From: Sphingobacterium rhinopitheci
Lineage (GTDB): Bacteria; Bacteroidota; Bacteroidia; Sphingobacteriales; Sphingobacteriaceae
Assembly (NCBI RefSeq): GCF_022627575.1
Contig: NZ_JADEYQ010000003.1
Coordinates: 310,001-374,000 of the forward strand
Direction of reading: 5' to 3'
DNA: 64,000 bases
Under the pieces are notes generated by a model that saw only the letters and a list, made by a program, of their open reading frames with translations, ran no database searches and was not told the DNA's origin. Position numbers and translations under genes: made by a program. Every line of letters begins with the position of its first letter. The stretch's first letter is position 1. This document shows, piece after piece, positions 37,968-47,087 of the stretch.

Positions 37968-40900
37968 TTAAAAACCTAAACTTAAACCAAATAAATACTG
38001 GCGAGATTGCGGATAGATACCTAGATCAACACCTATTGCAGGGTAATCACTTGGCGTCGCAGAAATCTCCGGATCAAGACCTGTGTATTTGGTAATTGTA
38101 AATAAATTTGTCGCCCCTACATATACTCTAAGCTTACTCAAGCCTGTATTTTGTCCAAAGACCTTCTGAACAGGGAAAGTATATCCTATTTGCACATTTT
38201 TCAATTTCAAGAAACTAGCATCTTCTACATAGTAGCTTGATGTAGCATATTCATAGGATGATGCATTACTCGTCAAAGAAGGGATAGAACTATTCATATT
38301 TGTCGGAGACCAAGCGTCCAATAAACGATCACTTTTAGATCCAGAGAACACATTAAAATCTGTAAAGTAACGTGTCATATTGAACACATCATTGCCCTGA
38401 GAACCATAAAAGAATAAAGAGGCATCGAAGTTTTTATACGTGGCATTCAATCCCAACGAATACACGAAATCTGGATGTGGATTACCGATTATTGTTCTAT
38501 CTAAATCATTGATAACTCCATCGTCGTTAATATCCACATATTTTAACCCTCCAGGTCTTGCGTTACCATCACCATAATTTGGTGAATTAGCTACATCAGC
38601 AGCATCTTTGTAAACACCAGCCACTTGATAACCATAAAAAGAGCCAAAAGATTCTCCCGGTTTCAATATCGTCGTCGATATACTTCTAAAATTACCATAT
38701 ATCTGCGATGCTACAGAAGGCGCTAGCGCAATTACCTCATTCACATTCTTCGCAAGAGTACCTGATATATCTAGTTTAAACTCTTTATTTTGTCTACGAC
38801 CATAGTGGTACCCCAATGCAAGCTCAACACCATGATTACGCATGTTACCAATATTGATATACGGTGGTGTTCCTCTACCTGTTGCCGTAGCTGGCTGCGG
38901 TACCCTAAAGAGCATATCATTTGTTTTCTTATCGTAGTAATCGAATGAACCATCAAAATCTCCTTGGAACAAACTAAAATCTAAACCGATGTTAAAGGCA
39001 TTTACTTGCTCCCACTTCACCTCTGGATTAGCATATTCTTGCAACCACAATCCACTTTGTACTGTACCCGCGATTGGGTAAGAAGATTGTGCAATTGACA
39101 TGGCATAACGATCTAAATAATTGTATGCTGGTATACGTTGATTTCCAGTAACACCATAACCTGCTCTAATTTTCAAATCATTAACCCAAGTTACAGATTT
39201 CATGAACTCTTCTGAAGACAAGCGCCATGCACCACTAATACCCGGGAAAACCCCATATTTATTACTAGGTCCAAAATTTGAAGAACCATCTCTACGCACA
39301 GTAGCACTCAAAATATAACGGTCATCATAGCTATAATCTACTTTTCCAAAAATAGAAAACATAGATCCTAATGATCCTGAACTACCATTCCTAAAATCTG
39401 TTGTACCTGCATTAAGGTAAAAATAATCTAAACTATTAAGTACGAAAAAGTTATTTCTTCCAGCTGATAAATCTCTAGAACGATTGTCAATAGCCTCTGT
39501 ACCTAACAAGACATTTAAATTATGCTTATCAAATGTTTTCTTATAATTTAAGGTGTTCGTCCATGTCCATTCGGTGTTATAGCCAAAATATTCGCTCAAG
39601 CCATTATTAAAACTACCTTCGGCAAATTCAAAATTTGGATAAGAGATGTCTTTTCCGTTATAATTCTCATACTTCAAACCAAAGCTCGTGCGCAAGGTAA
39701 GTCCAGCAAGGATATCTGTCTCGGCAAATGCATTACCAAAGAAAAAATTGCTCTTATTGGTATCATCCTTTGCACGGTATGCCCAAGCTACAGGATTTTG
39801 ACCATTACCATAGCCCCCTCTAGTCCCTGCAAAATTGCCCATTATATCATAGACAGGTACAATCGTCTGAATACGATAAGCCCATGCTACCACACTCTCA
39901 TCACCTTGATATCCACCCGCAGTATTTGGATTTACCCCCATACCGACACCTTTAGTGTAGGCATACTGCATATTCTCCCCAAAACGCAATTTGCCGTTGA
40001 ATGCCTTAAACTGCGTATTGCTACGTACATTAAACTTATCAAAGCTGGAATGGATAATCGTTCCCTTTTGGCCTAAATAACCCACCGAAGTCGCGTATGT
40101 AGCATTCTCCGAACCACCAGTTGCTGACAGCTGGTAATTTTGTGTAGGAGCAGTTCTTGTTATTTCTTTAAACCAATCTGTTCCTTCTTTATTGGCTTTT
40201 GTAATCTGATAAAATGTTGCTGCATCACGTGAATAATTGTATTTAGCAGGATCCGCATCTGCTGCTGTGATATTATTACCATAGACAGATCCGGCTAATA
40301 AATATTCCGGTAGTGTTTCGCTAGTACCATTCACACCATTCATCATGGTCACCAACTGTTGTGGTGTCAACATTTTAGGAAATCTATCCGATTGTGGTAC
40401 TTGAATACCTACATAAGAGTCCAAATTGATTTGCGGCTTACCTATTTTACCTGTTTTGGTCGTTATAATAACGACCCCATTATTGGCACGTGCTCCATAA
40501 ATAGATGCTGCAGAAGCATCTTTAAGCACTTGCATAGTCTCGATATCATTCTGATTTAACCAGCTCAACTTACCTTCAAAAGGTACACCATCAATGATAT
40601 ACAAAGGTTCATTATTGTTGATGGTACTATATCCCCTAATCTTAATCTGTGGTGTACTTCCTGGTGCTCCATCATTTATAATCTGCACACCGGGCGCTCT
40701 ACCTTGTAATCCTTCTACCGCTGAAGCTGCAGGCTGAGATTTTAACCCATCTACATTGACCACAGAAACAGCCCCCGTTAAATCTTTCTTACGTTGCGTA
40801 CCGTAACCCGTTACTACAACCTCTTCAAGATCACTTAGATTATGTACTAAGTCAACCTTAATATTTTTACTATTAGCGTTTACGGTAATACGTGCTGCCT

Positions 40901-41249
40901 CATAGCCTACATAGGAAATCTCCAATACCTCATTTGTATTTACTTTGACATCAAATTCTCCTTGGCTATTTGTAGAAGTTGCTTTATTAGTACCTACTAC
41001 TTTGACGGTCACTCCTGATAACAATTCCCCAGTTTTGCTATCTTGGACGACACCACGCAACGATCTCTCTTGGTTCAGGTTAGTAGATAATTTTATCGGT
41101 GATCCCGTTATTCCATTAGTGGATGGAGCTACCGCAGCAAACGATGAATTTGTTACGAGTAATAATGCGCTAGAGATCCATAGCGCAGAATTCGCAGAAA
41201 AACCAGAGCAATAGGATTTCCATGCAGATTGCTTTTTTAATCTGTACAT
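37968..41249 (-). CDS. SusC/RagA-family TonB-dependent outer-membrane transporter (pair 2)
   Basis: The 1093-residue protein has a long basic N-terminus and signal peptide ending near SSFA (38), a CarboxypepD_reg-like domain (about 63-135), the plug start LEEVVVTGYGTQRKKDLTGA (141-160) and a beta-barrel ending LFGLSLGF. It differs clearly in sequence from pair 1, so the two pairs are not a recent duplication. A 27-bp inverted-repeat element lies about 205 bases upstream. Confidence 0.95.
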   Translation of the reverse strand: MYRLKKQSAWKSYCSGFSANSALWISSALLLVTNSSFAAVAPSTNGITGSPIKLSTNLNQERSLRGVVQDSKTGELLSGVTVKVVGTNKATSTNSQGEFDVKVNTNEVLEISYVGYEAARITVNANSKNIKVDLVHNLSDLEEVVVTGYGTQRKKDLTGAVSVVNVDGLKSQPAASAVEGLQGRAPGVQIINDGAPGSTPQIKIRGYSTINNNEPLYIIDGVPFEGKLSWLNQNDIETMQVLKDASAASIYGARANNGVVIITTKTGKIGKPQINLDSYVGIQVPQSDRFPKMLTPQQLVTMMNGVNGTSETLPEYLLAGSVYGNNITAADADPAKYNYSRDAATFYQITKANKEGTDWFKEITRTAPTQNYQLSATGGSENATYATSVGYLGQKGTIIHSSFDKFNVRSNTQFKAFNGKLRFGENMQYAYTKGVGMGVNPNTAGGYQGDESVVAWAYRIQTIVPVYDIMGNFAGTRGGYGNGQNPVAWAYRAKDDTNKSNFFFGNAFAETDILAGLTLRTSFGLKYENYNGKDISYPNFEFAEGSFNNGLSEYFGYNTEWTWTNTLNYKKTFDKHNLNVLLGTEAIDNRSRDLSAGRNNFFVLNSLDYFYLNAGTTDFRNGSSGSLGSMFSIFGKVDYSYDDRYILSATVRRDGSSNFGPSNKYGVFPGISGAWRLSSEEFMKSVTWVNDLKIRAGYGVTGNQRIPAYNYLDRYAMSIAQSSYPIAGTVQSGLWLQEYANPEVKWEQVNAFNIGLDFSLFQGDFDGSFDYYDKKTNDMLFRVPQPATATGRGTPPYINIGNMRNHGVELALGYHYGRRQNKEFKLDISGTLAKNVNEVIALAPSVASQIYGNFRSISTTILKPGESFGSFYGYQVAGVYKDAADVANSPNYGDGNARPGGLKYVDINDDGVINDLDRTIIGNPHPDFVYSLGLNATYKNFDASLFFYGSQGNDVFNMTRYFTDFNVFSGSKSDRLLDAWSPTNMNSSIPSLTSNASSYEYATSSYYVEDASFLKLKNVQIGYTFPVQKVFGQNTGLSKLRVYVGATNLFTITKYTGLDPEISATPSDYPAIGVDLGIYPQSRQYLFGLSLGF

Positions 41250-41577
41250 ATAATTTTAAGGTTTAATTTAGTTTAATGAAATTTGGCCGCAATTAATTTA
41301 AGCCATAGGAAATGGTAGATAATTTCATGTCATACACTTATGTTTTTGTTTATATTAGTTAAACACAAATTAAACAATCGATTGCTAAAAACAAACTTTT
41401 AAAATACAACTGCCATTAAAAAAATATAACACCTTGATTTTAAACCAAATAAAATGTAACAATCTTATTGCAGTTGTTACAATAAGCAATCAAATTTGAG
41501 GTGAAAAATGTAAAATTACATAGCTAATTAATGATATATCATGTAGCTATAACCCTACATTTAAAACATTTCATTAA
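41250..41577. other. Intergenic region upstream of SusC pair 2
   Basis: This is a 328-base AT-rich gap between the SusC start and a pseudogene remnant. It contains the TGTAACAA inverted repeat at 41455-41481 and a palindromic stretch near 41530-41541 (ATGATATATCAT) flanked by ATAGCT/AGCTAT. No exact TAnnTTTG promoter element is visible on the minus strand. I saw no gene. Confidence 0.5.
41455..41481. promoter_or_regulatory. Candidate operator: TGTAACAA-N11-TTGTTACA
   Basis: Perfect 8-bp arms TGTAACAA and TTGTTACA are separated by 11 bases, and a second interleaved repeat (CTTATTG with CAATAAG, 41464-41486) overlaps it. The form suits a dimeric regulator site upstream of SusC pair 2. The regulator is unknown; the half-site equals that of the Rrf2-linked dyads, but the spacing differs. 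Confidence 0.5.
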
Positions 41578-41871
41578 CTAATTCTTCTTGCCAAATTGTC
41601 GTGGAAAGTATGAAACAGAAAACATATAGTATTGGATTAATATATTAGTATATCCAGTGGTAAACTCGGTAACACCATTCGTAAAATAAAGACCTTTATT
41701 CTCTCTTAATAAATCATAAGCTGCCAGTTTTAACTCTAGATTATTACCCTTTAATAAACGATAGGTAGTATTGGCATTCCATATAAATATATCATCTTTA
41801 TATGTACCTGATTTATTGTATCGCAACGTCCCATTAGTATTTACAGACCAACGCTTCTTAAATGCTAAAAT
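41578..41871 (-). pseudogene. C-terminal remnant of an outer-membrane beta-barrel (TonB-receptor-like) gene
   Basis: The frame is open from just after a TAA at 41872-41874 to the stop at 41578, about 97 codons, with no plausible ATG. The translated text (KKRWSVNTNGTLRYNKS, FIWNANTTYRLLKGNNLELK, AAYDLLREN, YYMFSVSYFPRQFGKKN) has the alternating pattern and ending of the last strands of Bacteroidota outer-membrane beta-barrel proteins. The N-terminal several hundred residues are missing. It is probably a decayed gene. The same frame upstream of the TAA is also open for about 33 codons, which may be more of the remnant. Confidence 0.7.
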
Positions 41872-41959
41872 TTAACGATCCAAAATAGGTATCCATCCCA
41901 TTCCCCTATCCATCTGCGCGGTATATACCTGCTGTTGGCTTTCTACATATATGACATAG

Positions 41960-41992
41960 AAAAGCCTTTCAGATTATGTCCAAAAGGCTTTT
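41960..41992. terminator. Terminator after the HAD phosphatase gene
   Basis: A 10-bp stem (AAAAGCCTTT with AAAGGCTTTT) encloses a 13-base loop, 18 bases past the minus-strand stop at 42010. Both arms end in A/T runs, so it may be bidirectional. Confidence 0.83.
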
Positions 41993-42009
41993 TCCCAACA
42001 TAAAGTTTA

Positions 42010-42675
42010 TTAGGATAAATGCAAATGCGGTACTATTTCTTCCATACTTTCTAAAAGCATATCTGCTTTTCCATCCAATCGCTCACGTTCAGTTTGATGC
42101 TTGGAAACCGCAATACAGTAAAGTCCGGCTCCAATAGCGGCAGTTGTGCCAGTGATGGTATCTTCTATGGCAATAATTTGTTCTTTTGGTAAGCCCAATT
42201 TAGCGATAGCAAGCAGATAAGGCTCTGCATTTGGTTTAGCATTTTGTACTAATTCACGCGTTACAAAGAATTCAAAATAATCCAACAAACCGTGCTCACC
42301 CAAAACAGTATTGACTGTCGTTTGATAACTAGAGGTAACCAATCCTATCCGAATATTTTTATTCTTCAAAATATCCAATACCTCTTTTGCAAAAGGCATC
42401 AATCGAATGTTACGCATCCCCGATTTAGCATAGCTAGCACGCGTTGCCTTCCACATATATTCTTCGGTGGTATTGACCTGGTATTTTTCATTCAGATAAT
42501 TGACATTACGCAGGAGTGTATGCCCCGCATACTCACGTATCCAATCATCAAAAGTAATATGCAAACCAAAAGAATCGGCTAGAATTGGAGCCCAATTGCT
42601 GTAGTAAAAATTCTCAGAATCTATCAATGTACCATCCAGATCAAATAGTACAGCCTTTAACGGTTGTTGTATCAT
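42010..42675 (-). CDS. HAD-superfamily hydrolase, beta-phosphoglucomutase/phosphatase-like
   Basis: This 221-residue HAD protein has motif I FDLDGTLIDS near residues 11-20, motif II serine in VTSSY, motif III lysine in NAKPNAEPY and motif IV aspartates in AIEDTITG. A helical cap follows motif I, as in subfamily IA enzymes that act on sugar phosphates or similar small phosphates. The substrate cannot be read from context. It is divergent from the FAH-family gene and ends at a terminator. Confidence 0.88.
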   Translation of the reverse strand: MIQQPLKAVLFDLDGTLIDSENFYYSNWAPILADSFGLHITFDDWIREYAGHTLLRNVNYLNEKYQVNTTEEYMWKATRASYAKSGMRNIRLMPFAKEVLDILKNKNIRIGLVTSSYQTTVNTVLGEHGLLDYFEFFVTRELVQNAKPNAEPYLLAIAKLGLPKEQIIAIEDTITGTTAAIGAGLYCIAVSKHQTERERLDGKADMLLESMEEIVPHLHLS

Positions 42676-42706
42676 AGAACAAATATCACAAAAATAACGT
42701 TATATA

Positions 42707-42722
42707 TAATTTTGTACATTTG
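42707..42722 (+). promoter_or_regulatory. Possible -7 promoter elements for the FAH-family gene
   Basis: TAATTTTG (42707-42714) and TACATTTG (42715-42722) both match TAnnTTTG, 23-30 bases before the ATG at 42745. No clear -33 element is visible. Confidence 0.35.
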
Positions 42723-42744
42723 TATAACGACAAAATATATCCAC

Positions 42745-43356
42745 ATGAAAGTAATTGCAATCGGTAGAAACTATATAGATCACGCTAAAGAGCTAAATAA
42801 CCCTGTGCCAGCATCACCTGTCATCTTCATGAAGCCTGATACTGCAGTATTGAAAGATAATAAAGACTTTTATTATCCCGAGTTTTCGAAAGACATACAT
42901 TACGAATGTGAATTGGTAGTACGCATCTGTAACGAAGGGAAACATGTGACCAGCAAATTTGCACACAAATATTATGATGCGATAGGCCTAGGTATTGATT
43001 TTACAGCACGTGATATCCAAGCAGAACAAAAAGCAAAAGGCTTACCATGGGAACTGGCAAAAGCATTCGACCACTCTGCGGTAATCAGCAATATGATTGC
43101 TAAAGAAGAATTTGAATCCATCAATAACATCAATTTCTCCCTTCAAAAGAATGGTGAAATAGTACAGAAAGGAAATACAAAAAATATGATATTCGATGTC
43201 GAATCTCTGATTGTATATATATCAAAATATATCACCCTACGCAAGGGTGATCTTATCTATACAGGTACACCTGCCGGTGTCGGCCCCGTACAAATAGGCG
43301 ACAAATTGCAGGGGTTTATCGAAGATAGAGAAATGTTTACCACGCATATTAAATAA
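42745..43356 (+). CDS. Fumarylacetoacetate hydrolase (FAH) family protein
   Basis: The frame extends to 42664, but the family start is the ATG at 42745 (MKVIAIGRNY), giving 203 residues. The metal-binding pattern is visible: E-x-E in HYECELVV and Asp in GIDFTARD, with KAFDHSAVI and GDLIYTGTPAGVGP as further signatures. The single-domain short form resembles human FAHD1 and bacterial YcgM, which act as acylpyruvate hydrolases or oxaloacetate tautomerases/decarboxylases. The exact substrate is not decidable. It leads a group with bcp and glyS. Confidence 0.9.
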   Translation: MKVIAIGRNYIDHAKELNNPVPASPVIFMKPDTAVLKDNKDFYYPEFSKDIHYECELVVRICNEGKHVTSKFAHKYYDAIGLGIDFTARDIQAEQKAKGLPWELAKAFDHSAVISNMIAKEEFESINNINFSLQKNGEIVQKGNTKNMIFDVESLIVYISKYITLRKGDLIYTGTPAGVGPVQIGDKLQGFIEDREMFTTHIK

Positions 43357-43391
43357 CTGGTAGTCCTTCATAAAACATAAAAATACTTCCT

Positions 43392-43853
43392 ATGGCAACA
43401 TTAGAAATTGGACAAAAAGCTCCAGCAATAACGACAACGAACCAAAATGGAGAAACCATAAATCTAGCTGATTTTATCGGTAAAAAGGTGATTTTGTACT
43501 TCTATCCAAAAGACAATACGCCAGGCTGTACTACAGAAGCCTGCAACTATAGAGACAACTACCAATCATTGGTAAAAGATGGCTTTGAGGTATTGGGGGT
43601 TAGCATCGACAGTGAGCAATCACACCAAAAGTTTATTGCCAAACATGAATTACCTTTTAATCTATTGGTTGATGAAGATCAAAAAATAGTCAATGATTAT
43701 GGGGTATGGGTAGAGAAAAATATGTACGGCAAAAAATACATGGGTACCGCTAGAACAACCTTCCTTATCGATGAACAAGGGATCATCCAACATATCATCA
43801 AAAAGGTAGATACTAAAAATGCTTCACAGCAGGTAAGAGAATTATTCGTTTAA
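43392..43853 (+). CDS. bcp: BCP-type peroxiredoxin (thioredoxin-dependent thiol peroxidase)
   Basis: This 153-residue peroxiredoxin reduces peroxides in the cytoplasm. The peroxidatic Cys is in the motif TPGCTTEAC (about residue 46), with the resolving Cys five residues on, the usual CX4C pattern of the alpha2 BCP/PrxQ class. YPKDNTPG and GVSIDSEQSH fit the family. It lies 35 bases after the FAH-family gene. Confidence 0.94.
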   Translation: MATLEIGQKAPAITTTNQNGETINLADFIGKKVILYFYPKDNTPGCTTEACNYRDNYQSLVKDGFEVLGVSIDSEQSHQKFIAKHELPFNLLVDEDQKIVNDYGVWVEKNMYGKKYMGTARTTFLIDEQGIIQHIIKKVDTKNASQQVRELFV

Positions 43854-43893
43854 AATCTTATTGTTAACACATAGAATACTAATAACTAAATAT

Positions 43894-43901
43894 TATATTT
43901 G
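43894..43901 (+). promoter_or_regulatory. Possible -7 element just upstream of glyS
   Basis: TATATTTG matches TAnnTTTG but lies only 7 bases before the ATG at 43908, so its use would give an almost leaderless mRNA. There is no -33 element at normal spacing. The call is weak. Confidence 0.22.
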
Positions 43902-43907
43902 CTACTT

Positions 43908-45377
43908 ATGAGCAAGCAAACAGACGATTTTTTCAAAAACATAGTATCACATGCTAAAGAATACGGTTTTGTATTCCAATCAAGTGAAATTTATGACGGT
44001 CTAAGTGCCGTTTATGATTACGGTCAATTAGGTTCAGAATTAAAAAACAACCTAAAGACGTATTGGTGGAAATCCATGGTTCAATTGAATGAAAACATTG
44101 TAGGGATTGACTCTGCGATTTTCATGCATCCTACGATTTGGAAAGCTTCAGGCCACGTTGACGGCTTCAACGATCCTATGATCGACAACAAAGATTCTAA
44201 AAAACGTTACCGTGCGGATCAATTGATCGAAGATAAAATCGATCGCTATGAAAAAGATGGTAAATCCGATAAAGCAGCACAATTACAACAAGATCTAGAT
44301 GACGCATTAAACGCTGACGATTTAGCACGTTTAAAAAACATCATCGAAGACCATAATATCGTATGTCCTATATCAGGAACTAAAAACTGGACTGAAGTAC
44401 GTCAGTTCAACTTGATGTTCGATACGCAAATGGGCGCTATGGCAGACGGAGCGGAGAAAGTATACTTACGTCCTGAGACTGCACAAGGTATTTTTGTAAA
44501 CTTCTTGAATGTTCAAAAAACAGGAAGAATGAAGATTCCTTTCGGTATCGCACAAATCGGTAAAGCATTCCGTAATGAAGTAATAGCTCGTCAATTCATC
44601 ATGCGTATGCGTGAATTTGAACAAATGGAATTACAATTTTTTGTTCGCCCAGGTACAGAAATGGAATGGTACAACAAATGGAAAGAAACACGCTTGAAAT
44701 GGCACTTAGCTTTAGGAGCTGATCCCGCAAAATACCGTTATCACGATCACGCTAAATTAGCGCACTACGCCAATGCTGCTGTAGATATAGAATATGATTT
44801 CCCATTCGGTTTCAAAGAAGTAGAAGGAATACACTCGCGTACAGATTTTGACTTGAAACAACATCAAGAATTTTCGAAGAAAAAAATGCAGTTCTTCGAT
44901 CCTGAGATCAATCAGAATTACATTCCTTATGTAGTAGAAACATCAGTAGGTCTGGATCGCTTATTCTTAACCGTATTTGCTAATTCATTAGTACATGAAG
45001 ATCTTTCTACAGAAGAAAAACAAGATTCTCGCGTAGTATTGAAATTCCACCCTGCTATTGCTCCAGTAAAAGCCGCTATTCTTCCATTAACGAAGAAAGA
45101 TGGCTTACCAGAGAAAGCGCGTGAGATCATGGCCAAGTTGAAATTGGATTACAATGTTCAATACGATGAGAAAGATGCTATTGGTAAACGCTACCGTCGT
45201 CAAGATGCTATCGGTACACCATACTGTATCACTGTAGATCACCAATCTTTAGAAGATGATATGGTAACTATCCGTCACCGTGATTCTATGGAACAAGAAC
45301 GTGTAGCAATTGCTGATTTGGGTAAAATCATTGGCGAGCGTGTTAGTTGGACTAATTTATTGACACAATTGATATAG
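43908..45377 (+). CDS. glyS: Glycyl-tRNA synthetase, dimeric (alpha2) type
   Basis: This enzyme charges tRNA-Gly. The 489-residue single-chain form is the eukaryote/archaea-like class II enzyme also found in many bacteria, not the alpha2beta2 GlyQS type. I chose the ATG at 43908 over an in-frame TTG nine bases earlier. Motif 2 (FRNEVIARQFIMRMREFEQME) and motif 3 (SVGLDRLFL) are clear, followed by an anticodon-binding domain (APVKAAILPLTKKDGL). An insertion rich in charged residues (about 85-145) sits between motif 1 and the catalytic core. It ends at a strong terminator. Confidence 0.95.
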   Translation: MSKQTDDFFKNIVSHAKEYGFVFQSSEIYDGLSAVYDYGQLGSELKNNLKTYWWKSMVQLNENIVGIDSAIFMHPTIWKASGHVDGFNDPMIDNKDSKKRYRADQLIEDKIDRYEKDGKSDKAAQLQQDLDDALNADDLARLKNIIEDHNIVCPISGTKNWTEVRQFNLMFDTQMGAMADGAEKVYLRPETAQGIFVNFLNVQKTGRMKIPFGIAQIGKAFRNEVIARQFIMRMREFEQMELQFFVRPGTEMEWYNKWKETRLKWHLALGADPAKYRYHDHAKLAHYANAAVDIEYDFPFGFKEVEGIHSRTDFDLKQHQEFSKKKMQFFDPEINQNYIPYVVETSVGLDRLFLTVFANSLVHEDLSTEEKQDSRVVLKFHPAIAPVKAAILPLTKKDGLPEKAREIMAKLKLDYNVQYDEKDAIGKRYRRQDAIGTPYCITVDHQSLEDDMVTIRHRDSMEQERVAIADLGKIIGERVSWTNLLTQLI

Positions 45378-45402
45378 TAGACCATCATCTACAATAAAAT
45401 AT

Positions 45403-45436
45403 AAAAGTAGCATCCCAAAAAGATGCTACTTTTTTT
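45403..45436 (+). terminator. Intrinsic terminator after glyS
   Basis: A 12-bp perfect stem (arm AAAAGTAGCATC) with a 7-base A-rich loop is followed by a T-run. It lies 25 bases after the glyS stop. Confidence 0.93.
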
Positions 45437-45489
45437 ATACCTAATTTTAAGAAAAGCTTAAATAAAAACAGGTCTTATTACTCATTTTC

Positions 45490-45981
45490 ATGATCAAATC
45501 AACTTCGATAATATTATTTTTCTCCCTCCTAAGCGCAAGCACCCTATTTACACAAGCAGCTGTCATCAACAGCGCTATCAATACACAAAGTAGCAATACA
45601 GTGCTGCAAAGTATTAGCAAAATCCTTGTCGCAGATCAACAAAGCCCTAAAACAATAGAAAAGGTGAATAAAATCAATAACAATCGGATTAAACAAGTAG
45701 AATACCAAAAAAAAGAAGCGGAAAAAGCACAAATACACCGTTCGGCAGCGACGCAAAAGTACCAGAAGGCTATTCAAAAATCTGCTAGTATAGAAAAACA
45801 GATAGATAGACAAAAAAGGAAAATAGATAATTTGGAAAAGGATTTGTCCAAAAGTCTACGCAAGGGAAATATCACTGAAATAAACCACGAAAGAGAAAAA
45901 ATAAAAATCAGTAAGGCTACGATAGACTTAAAAGAATTAGAAAAAAAACGGGATGTAATACACCGTTCTATGATAAAATAA
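45490..45981 (+). CDS. Hypothetical exported coiled-coil protein
   Basis: I do not recognise this 163-residue protein. It has a signal peptide (MIKSTSIILFFSLLSASTLFTQA, cleavage probably after QAA). The mature part from about residue 55 is very rich in Lys, Glu, Gln and Ile with heptad-like spacing (KQIDRQKRKIDNLEKDL), predicting a long coiled coil in the periplasm. Cysteine is absent. It stands alone between the glyS terminator and the convergent argE gene and may be lineage-specific. Calculated charge is strongly basic by eye. Confidence 0.7.
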   Translation: MIKSTSIILFFSLLSASTLFTQAAVINSAINTQSSNTVLQSISKILVADQQSPKTIEKVNKINNNRIKQVEYQKKEAEKAQIHRSAATQKYQKAIQKSASIEKQIDRQKRKIDNLEKDLSKSLRKGNITEINHEREKIKISKATIDLKELEKKRDVIHRSMIK

Positions 45982-46022
45982 GGTAAGCATTAAAAAAGCG
46001 ACCTAACTGGACGCCTTGTGTG

Positions 46023-47087
46023 TTATAAAATATGCTTCAATAAATCGATATAAAATCGTATTCCGTCTTCTATTTCATGCAAATAGATAAATTCATCTGC
46101 CGTATGCGAACGAGCTGAATCACCTGGACCAACTTTTATCGATTGGATAGGTATAAGCGCTTGATCACTCATCGTAGGGCTGCCGTAGGTAGATTTACCC
46201 AGTGCGATACCCGATTGTACTATAGGATGATTTAAATCTATTGTAGATGGGTTTAAACGCGTAGAACGCGCTGTAACATCTGCCTTGACATGCTTTTTTA
46301 TAATATCCAATACTTCGACATTAGCATATACATCAGTCGTCCTGACATCGACTACAAAGGAACAAGTGGCAGGTACAACATTGTGTTGAGATCCAGCATT
46401 GACCATAGTGACAGACATTTTAACAGGCCCTAAGAAAGAAGACTCTTTAGGAAAAGTATAGGACTGAAACCAATTAATATCTTCTATAGCCTTATAAATT
46501 GCATTTACGCCTTCTTCACGAGCAGCATGTCCCGATTCACCATGTGCTACACAATCCAATACCATCAATCCTTTTTCAGCTACCGCCAAATTCAATAAAG
46601 TAGGTTCACCAACTATTGCAAAAGAACAAGTCGGAATATGCTTGTACGCTTCTTCTATACCACCCTTTCCCGATACCTCTTCTTCAGCTGAAGCAACCAA
46701 ACATAGATTATAGGCTAAATTTTCGTCTTCATAATAGTATAAAAAAGTAGCTATCAAAGAAACCAAACAGCCTCCGGCATCATTGGATCCCAATCCATAA
46801 AGTTTGCCTTGTTCAACAATCGCTTGGAAAGGATCTTTTGTATAGCCCGGATTAGGTTTTACCGTATCGTGATGAGAATTGAGCAAAATTGTAGGTTTAT
46901 CTGCAGAGAAATGTTTATTCAATGCTATAATATTATTACCTACACGCTCTATACTTACTCCTCTTTGCGTCAAGAAGTCAATAATACATAATGCTGTGTT
47001 ATCTTCTTCCCTACTAAAAGAAGGAATCTCTATCAGCGATGCCAATAGAGAGGTACTATCTTGTATTAAAATATCTATATTATTCAT
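46023..47087 (-). CDS. argE: M20-family N-acyl-ornithine/citrulline deacylase
   Basis: This 354-residue zinc metallopeptidase-fold enzyme should remove the N-acyl group in arginine synthesis. The metal site is visible in LLNSHHDTVKPN (His and bridging-region Asp), GLGSNDAGG and the catalytic Glu pair ASAEEEVSGKGG. In the acyl-citrulline variant of the pathway, suggested by the argF' gene here, the substrate would be acetyl- or succinyl-citrulline and not acetylornithine. It overlaps the proC end by 8 bases and is the last gene of the operon. DapE-like specificity is an alternative that the context disfavours. Confidence 0.88.
   Translation of the reverse strand: MNNIDILIQDSTSLLASLIEIPSFSREEDNTALCIIDFLTQRGVSIERVGNNIIALNKHFSADKPTILLNSHHDTVKPNPGYTKDPFQAIVEQGKLYGLGSNDAGGCLVSLIATFLYYYEDENLAYNLCLVASAEEEVSGKGGIEEAYKHIPTCSFAIVGEPTLLNLAVAEKGLMVLDCVAHGESGHAAREEGVNAIYKAIEDINWFQSYTFPKESSFLGPVKMSVTMVNAGSQHNVVPATCSFVVDVRTTDVYANVEVLDIIKKHVKADVTARSTRLNPSTIDLNHPIVQSGIALGKSTYGSPTMSDQALIPIQSIKVGPGDSARSHTADEFIYLHEIEDGIRFYIDLLKHIL

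Noticed and set aside
41875..41976. Independent small gene upstream of the receptor remnant
   Set aside because: There is no start codon and it overlaps the HAD terminator; it is at most more of the same decayed frame.
42664..42744. N-terminal hydrophobic extension of the FAH-family protein
   Set aside because: It would overlap the divergent HAD gene start and the promoter region, and the family begins at MKVIAIGRNY.
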